From assembly GCA_030849805.1 (NCBI GenBank), contig JASANZ010001708.1, forward strand, positions 1 to 10,964: a stretch of DNA of 10,964 nt. Reading direction: 5' to 3'. Numbering within the stretch: position 1 is the stretch's first letter; the number at the start of each line of letters is the position of its first letter. The translations under genes were made by a program, and so were the position numbers. Below the pieces are notes generated by a model, which had not been told where the DNA came from, ran no database searches, and was given only the letters and a program-made list of their open reading frames with translations. The stretch is from Sergeia podlipaevii (taxonomy: Eukaryota; Euglenozoa; Kinetoplastea; Trypanosomatida; Trypanosomatidae). Shown one piece after another: positions 7,571-10,964 of this stretch.

Positions 7571-10438
7571 ATGCAGATTGAGTATGAAGTCGATAGCAGT
7601 GGAGACTCGCTACGTAGTATGCCGTGTCTCACTGAAGCTGTAGCGTGCTTCACCGTCACAGATATGGCTGCTCTGTGGTGCACAATGCAAGGCCGTCTGT
7701 ACGTGTGGGACCGACGGAGTGAAGATGATCCATGCATGGTAGCGGAGATTGGGTGGGCACCGGATAGACTGGCGGTAACGAGCGACCAGCGGGTTGTGGT
7801 ACTAGCGAACCGGCGGCAAGTAGGGGTCTATGTGATGAACGCCGAGCACAACACAGAAGACGACTATGCTACCGTATCATACTCCTACTCTTTCTTTGAA
7901 GTCTATGTTGCTAAGTACTCTCTAGAGCAAGTGTTGGACCTTGCTCTATCACCAGATGCCTCTCTTGCCGCCATCTGCACCCCATCTTCCCTAGTATTGT
8001 TTCAGTGCTCGGACGTGAATGATGGGTCTGTTCACACAAGAGAAAGTGATCTACCGCCGTTCTTGCATCAGGGAGATGAGGAAAGACAAGGCGCCACATC
8101 GAACCTCAGCACTCGCAATAATCACTGCTTACCAGTGACGTGCAATGCATGGTATGGTGAGCCTGGCGCCGCACTTGCGCTGTTTGCCTCTCCAGAGCGT
8201 CTTCTTTTGGTGTCTAGCTGCAATCACATTGTTGCTGTCACGCCAGACTGGGCCGCTCACGATGTCGTCCTTGCGCGTGACGGCCACGTGCTTTCACAAG
8301 TCCATCGAGTGACGTGCATGGCTTCAAGTAGCGTGCGAGACAATGTACTGGCGGTGGGACTCTCAGACGGCACCGTGCGCCTGCTGCAACTGGACTCGCT
8401 GCAGACGTTCAAGACCATTGACGCCGTCTCACTCCTCCTGCGGATGGTGTCGTTTGACGCAAAGGAAGCAGCTGCTACCGCTCTAGCAGATCTACCCTGG
8501 CAGGCACGCAAGGCTCGAATTCCTGTCAAGAGTGGTAGTCGTCATAATAGCGTTCATCGCACCGGCGCTAGCACGGCAAATCGAGCGCCACCATCATCAT
8601 CATCTCTGTCGTACAACAGCGCAGCTGCTCTTCCTGCGGACAACGTCAAGGATCTTCTTGCCATGGCGTTTGAGGCCCTTATCCTCTCCATAGCGATTGG
8701 TCATAAGTACATTTCAATTGCACTTCCGGATGCAGTCATATACGTCGACCGCGATTCCTATCTAGTGTACGGGGGAAAGACATTTTTTATGAAGGAGGAC
8801 GTGGGTATTGGCCGCCACCCTCCGCTACAGAGCACTCCATCGCCTGCTAGCAGTAGCTCCTTGTGTATGAAGTGCGCGCCAGGTGGATCGTGGATGTCTT
8901 GGGAACCTTTCAGTGCTGCTATAGACTACTACGTCGCCGCCACGATATTGCCCAAGCGCGTAGGAGTGGGTTCGATCTTCGGAGATACTGCCGCGCAGGT
9001 GCATGGTGGTTGTGGACGCACCACTGAGGAGGATGTCGTTCATGCCCAGATACCATTGCCAGAAGAATGGCTAACCCCACTGCTACTCCCCTCTTCTTCT
9101 GCTCTCGTAGATGTTGGATCAAGTGGCAGTGCCCTTGTCGGCCCTGGCGCAAGAGGGCGTGGCGGTGCTGGTTCTCCTGCCTCTCGCTTTAGCCGTCCAC
9201 AGCTAACAGTTGACAGGCCCGTGACCTTTGGCCATCGAATACGCAGTAGTGGCTACTCAGAGGTGCCATGGTCGGTGCAGCAAGCCCGCACACAAGCAGC
9301 TCGAGCACGCGCCAAGGCAGCGGCTGCTAACCCGCTTGCCTCTGGTGTTGGTGTTGGTTCTTCTACTATGCAGTGCAAGACTCTGGCGCCTTATGAAGCG
9401 CATCGCTTTACCGCCATGTCAGCTGTTAGTCGAGTACTGGCGCAAAACGCAGCCGTGCATACCGCAGCAGTGCTTTCAGCGGCATTCACGTCCGCCGGTG
9501 ATGCTCTTGTGACGGGCAGCGGGGATGCGTCGGCCTTCTTTTTAAAATATCCTGTGGCTAAGCACATGGGGGATGGGTTTGCACTGCGCAGCCACAAACT
9601 GGGGGTTCTCTCGGTAGATACCACGCTTTCGCTTAAGGGACCGTTGGTCGGAACAAGTTCAGCTGATGGTACCATTAGGCTATGGAGACCCACCAAGCGA
9701 GAAGCTTCCTACCTTTCGCACACGGTGCAAGGCGCCAGCGAGGTTCGGGCGGTGCGATTCTTTTACTTGGATCGTCTGCTTGCCTACGCTCGCGGTAGCG
9801 CCGTGGAGCTGTGCAAGTACGCCATAGACGACGTCGGTGGTGGCGACCTCAACCGTGTACGCAACGAGTCCTGCGTGTCTCGGCCAGTCTTTTCCTATTC
9901 AACCACCGCACAGTATATAGCCGCCATGGACTGTATTAATCACTTTGCAAGTTCTCTTGTCGTGCTCGCTGGATCCAACAAGGAGGTGACAGTGCTGGAT
10001 GTCGCGGCACAGGTTCCCATTTGGAGTTGTGCGGATGCCCACAGCCGTGCCATCCATCACGTCTCCATGTGTCGTGCCAGTCGGTTTGCAACAGGTGACA
10101 TGTGCACCCTCTCCGCCCAGCATTCTTTCCTTACCGCGGGGTTGGATGGAGCAGTGAACCTCTGGGACCTTCGTCAGCCGCATGCAGTGCGGCACTTTGC
10201 CCTTCACAGCAACAAGGCATTGGCTTCTGTCGGGCTGTGCATGGGACCGACAGGAACCACGTTTGCCGTTGGTAGCGAAGACCGGGCGGTCTATGTCTAT
10301 GATGTGCGCAATGGTGGCGTTGCGCTGGATGTGTTGCGCTGCGGCGAAACCCCGACGGCAATTGCCTGGCACCCTGTGGATCCAGTGATGGCGGTCGGGC
10401 TTTCTACTGGTGCTATTACCTTCTTTGGTCAACGGTGA
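7571..10438 (+). CDS. WDR27: WD40-repeat protein, WDR27 family
   Basis: This 955-residue protein has WD40-like blades at both ends. The C-terminal half reads as seven blades: ~628-660, 675-707 (DGTIRLWRP), 724-752, 782-812, 823-870 (DGAVNLWDLRQP), 879-913 (EDRAVYVYDVR) and 925-955, which would close one propeller. N-terminal blades are more degenerate (~22-47 with LYVWD, 60-90, 120-146, 190-225, 245-275). The middle (~315-360 and 505-600) is low-complexity, with an Ala/Arg-rich helix at 567-587. Family assignment rests on recalled resemblance to vertebrate WDR27: RSSGY in the linker (558-562), an AHSR motif before the DGxxxLWDLR blade, an EDRxxYVY blade and a closing blade at the extreme C-terminus. 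The protein is probably a scaffold; no enzyme activity is expected and the partner is unknown. The start at 7571 is the first ATG after the favoured acceptor; stop TGA. Confidence 0.85.
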   Translation: MQIEYEVDSSGDSLRSMPCLTEAVACFTVTDMAALWCTMQGRLYVWDRRSEDDPCMVAEIGWAPDRLAVTSDQRVVVLANRRQVGVYVMNAEHNTEDDYATVSYSYSFFEVYVAKYSLEQVLDLALSPDASLAAICTPSSLVLFQCSDVNDGSVHTRESDLPPFLHQGDEERQGATSNLSTRNNHCLPVTCNAWYGEPGAALALFASPERLLLVSSCNHIVAVTPDWAAHDVVLARDGHVLSQVHRVTCMASSSVRDNVLAVGLSDGTVRLLQLDSLQTFKTIDAVSLLLRMVSFDAKEAAATALADLPWQARKARIPVKSGSRHNSVHRTGASTANRAPPSSSSLSYNSAAALPADNVKDLLAMAFEALILSIAIGHKYISIALPDAVIYVDRDSYLVYGGKTFFMKEDVGIGRHPPLQSTPSPASSSSLCMKCAPGGSWMSWEPFSAAIDYYVAATILPKRVGVGSIFGDTAAQVHGGCGRTTEEDVVHAQIPLPEEWLTPLLLPSSSALVDVGSSGSALVGPGARGRGGAGSPASRFSRPQLTVDRPVTFGHRIRSSGYSEVPWSVQQARTQAARARAKAAAANPLASGVGVGSSTMQCKTLAPYEAHRFTAMSAVSRVLAQNAAVHTAAVLSAAFTSAGDALVTGSGDASAFFLKYPVAKHMGDGFALRSHKLGVLSVDTTLSLKGPLVGTSSADGTIRLWRPTKREASYLSHTVQGASEVRAVRFFYLDRLLAYARGSAVELCKYAIDDVGGGDLNRVRNESCVSRPVFSYSTTAQYIAAMDCINHFASSLVVLAGSNKEVTVLDVAAQVPIWSCADAHSRAIHHVSMCRASRFATGDMCTLSAQHSFLTAGLDGAVNLWDLRQPHAVRHFALHSNKALASVGLCMGPTGTTFAVGSEDRAVYVYDVRNGGVALDVLRCGETPTAIAWHPVDPVMAVGLSTGAITFFGQR

Positions 10439-10964
10439 ACACGTCTCTCTTCTTTCCTTCTTTTATTTCTTTCTATGAGTGCATCATTACGTGTGTATGC
10501 GCACGTCGATCAGTATCAAAGGTAGAGAGTGAAGAAGTGCCGGTCCATAATTATCTAAGATGGCTATCATCACTTCGCACAGATTATTAATTTCATTTCG
10601 TTTTTTTTTTCTTTGCAACGGCAGCTCTGCGAAGCGCTTTTCATTATGTTTCTCCTTTTTTTTCCCCCTTTCCTTGCATAAACACAGCAAGATGTACCAG
10701 TTGCGCCTAAGCAAGCGAAAAAGGAAAAAAAAAAGCGAAATATTTTAATGAGTTACATGTACACTTGTGCATATGTATATGCTTTTTTGTTATGAAGTAG
10801 TGGAATTCATCTTTATTGATCCTCATATATGTTCTCGTTCCCTTTGCTCTCTTCTTCTTTATTTTATTTTATTTTATTTTTTTGAGTAGCGATCTATACA
10901 CGAATAACTACATAAATCTAGGGAATTATTTCCTTTGCAAATAAACAAACGTCTATTTTTGATT
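10439..10964. other. 3' flank of the WDR27-like gene and probable approach to next gene
   Basis: No supported gene is seen. The region is T-rich with pyrimidine tracts followed by AG at 10622-10623, 10686-10687 and 10885-10886, any of which could be a splice acceptor for a gene beyond the window. An (ATTTT)4 run lies at 10861-10880. An 18-codon ORF (10692-10748) starts 4 nt after one AG and is very basic; I do not call it a gene. Confidence 0.6.
10861..10883 (+). repeat. (ATTTT)4 pentanucleotide repeat within a pyrimidine tract
   Basis: Four perfect ATTTT units plus extra T follow a CT-rich stretch (about 10835-10860). The first AG downstream is at 10885-10886, so this may be part of the polypyrimidine tract of the next gene. 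Confidence 0.85.

Noticed and set aside
5746..9562. Shared hexapeptide KYPVAK in the third gene's product (residues 333-338) and the WDR27-like protein (659-664)
   Set aside because: The flanking residues do not resemble each other and the codons differ at several positions, so this is most likely coincidence.
9899..10432. 177-codon minus-strand frame opposite the end of the WDR27-like gene
   Set aside because: The plus strand carries clear WD40 motifs throughout, and the minus-strand product shows no recognisable domain and is rich in His, Arg and Cys as antisense frames often are.

Overview
The window looks like nuclear DNA from a kinetoplastid protist, most likely a trypanosomatid. Four long intronless open reading frames all lie on the plus strand, head to tail. 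They are separated by 0.66-1.14 kb of T-rich, low-complexity DNA. Upstream of every start there is a polypyrimidine run followed by an AG, the arrangement expected for trans-splicing of a spliced leader within a polycistronic unit. All three standard stop codons end genes here (TGA, TAG, TAA, TGA), so there is no sign of a reassigned code. I cannot name the genus from sequence alone. No tRNA, rRNA, CRISPR array, transposon or bacterial-type operon signal was seen.

Layout. 1-495: non-coding, with a trans-splice signal. 496-1479: a 327-residue unrecognised protein with a hexaproline run, a short coiled coil and a Ser/Thr-rich tail. 2150-3613: an Ariadne-type RBR E3 ubiquitin ligase with a complete acidic tail / UBA-like / RING1 / IBR / RING2 / Ariadne-domain layout. 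3614-4749: the longest spacer, AT-rich with microsatellites. 4750-6910: an unrecognised protein of about 719 residues, interrupted by a single N at 5941 that throws the frame by one base. 7571-10438: a 955-residue WD40 protein that I assign to the WDR27 family. 10439-10964: 3' flank, probably including the splice signal of the next gene.

The four genes need not be functionally related, because neighbours in kinetoplastid transcription units are usually unrelated. Control is expected after transcription, through splice-acceptor choice and UTRs. The predicted 5' UTRs of three genes contain no ATG, while the third gene's leader carries a two-codon upstream ORF.

I did not find a clearly new multi-gene system. 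The points most worth a second look are the histidine in RING1 of the Ariadne ligase (a RING-H2 pattern instead of the usual RING-HC), the WDR27-family assignment, the N-associated frame break, and the possible mitochondrial presequence on the unrecognised third gene.
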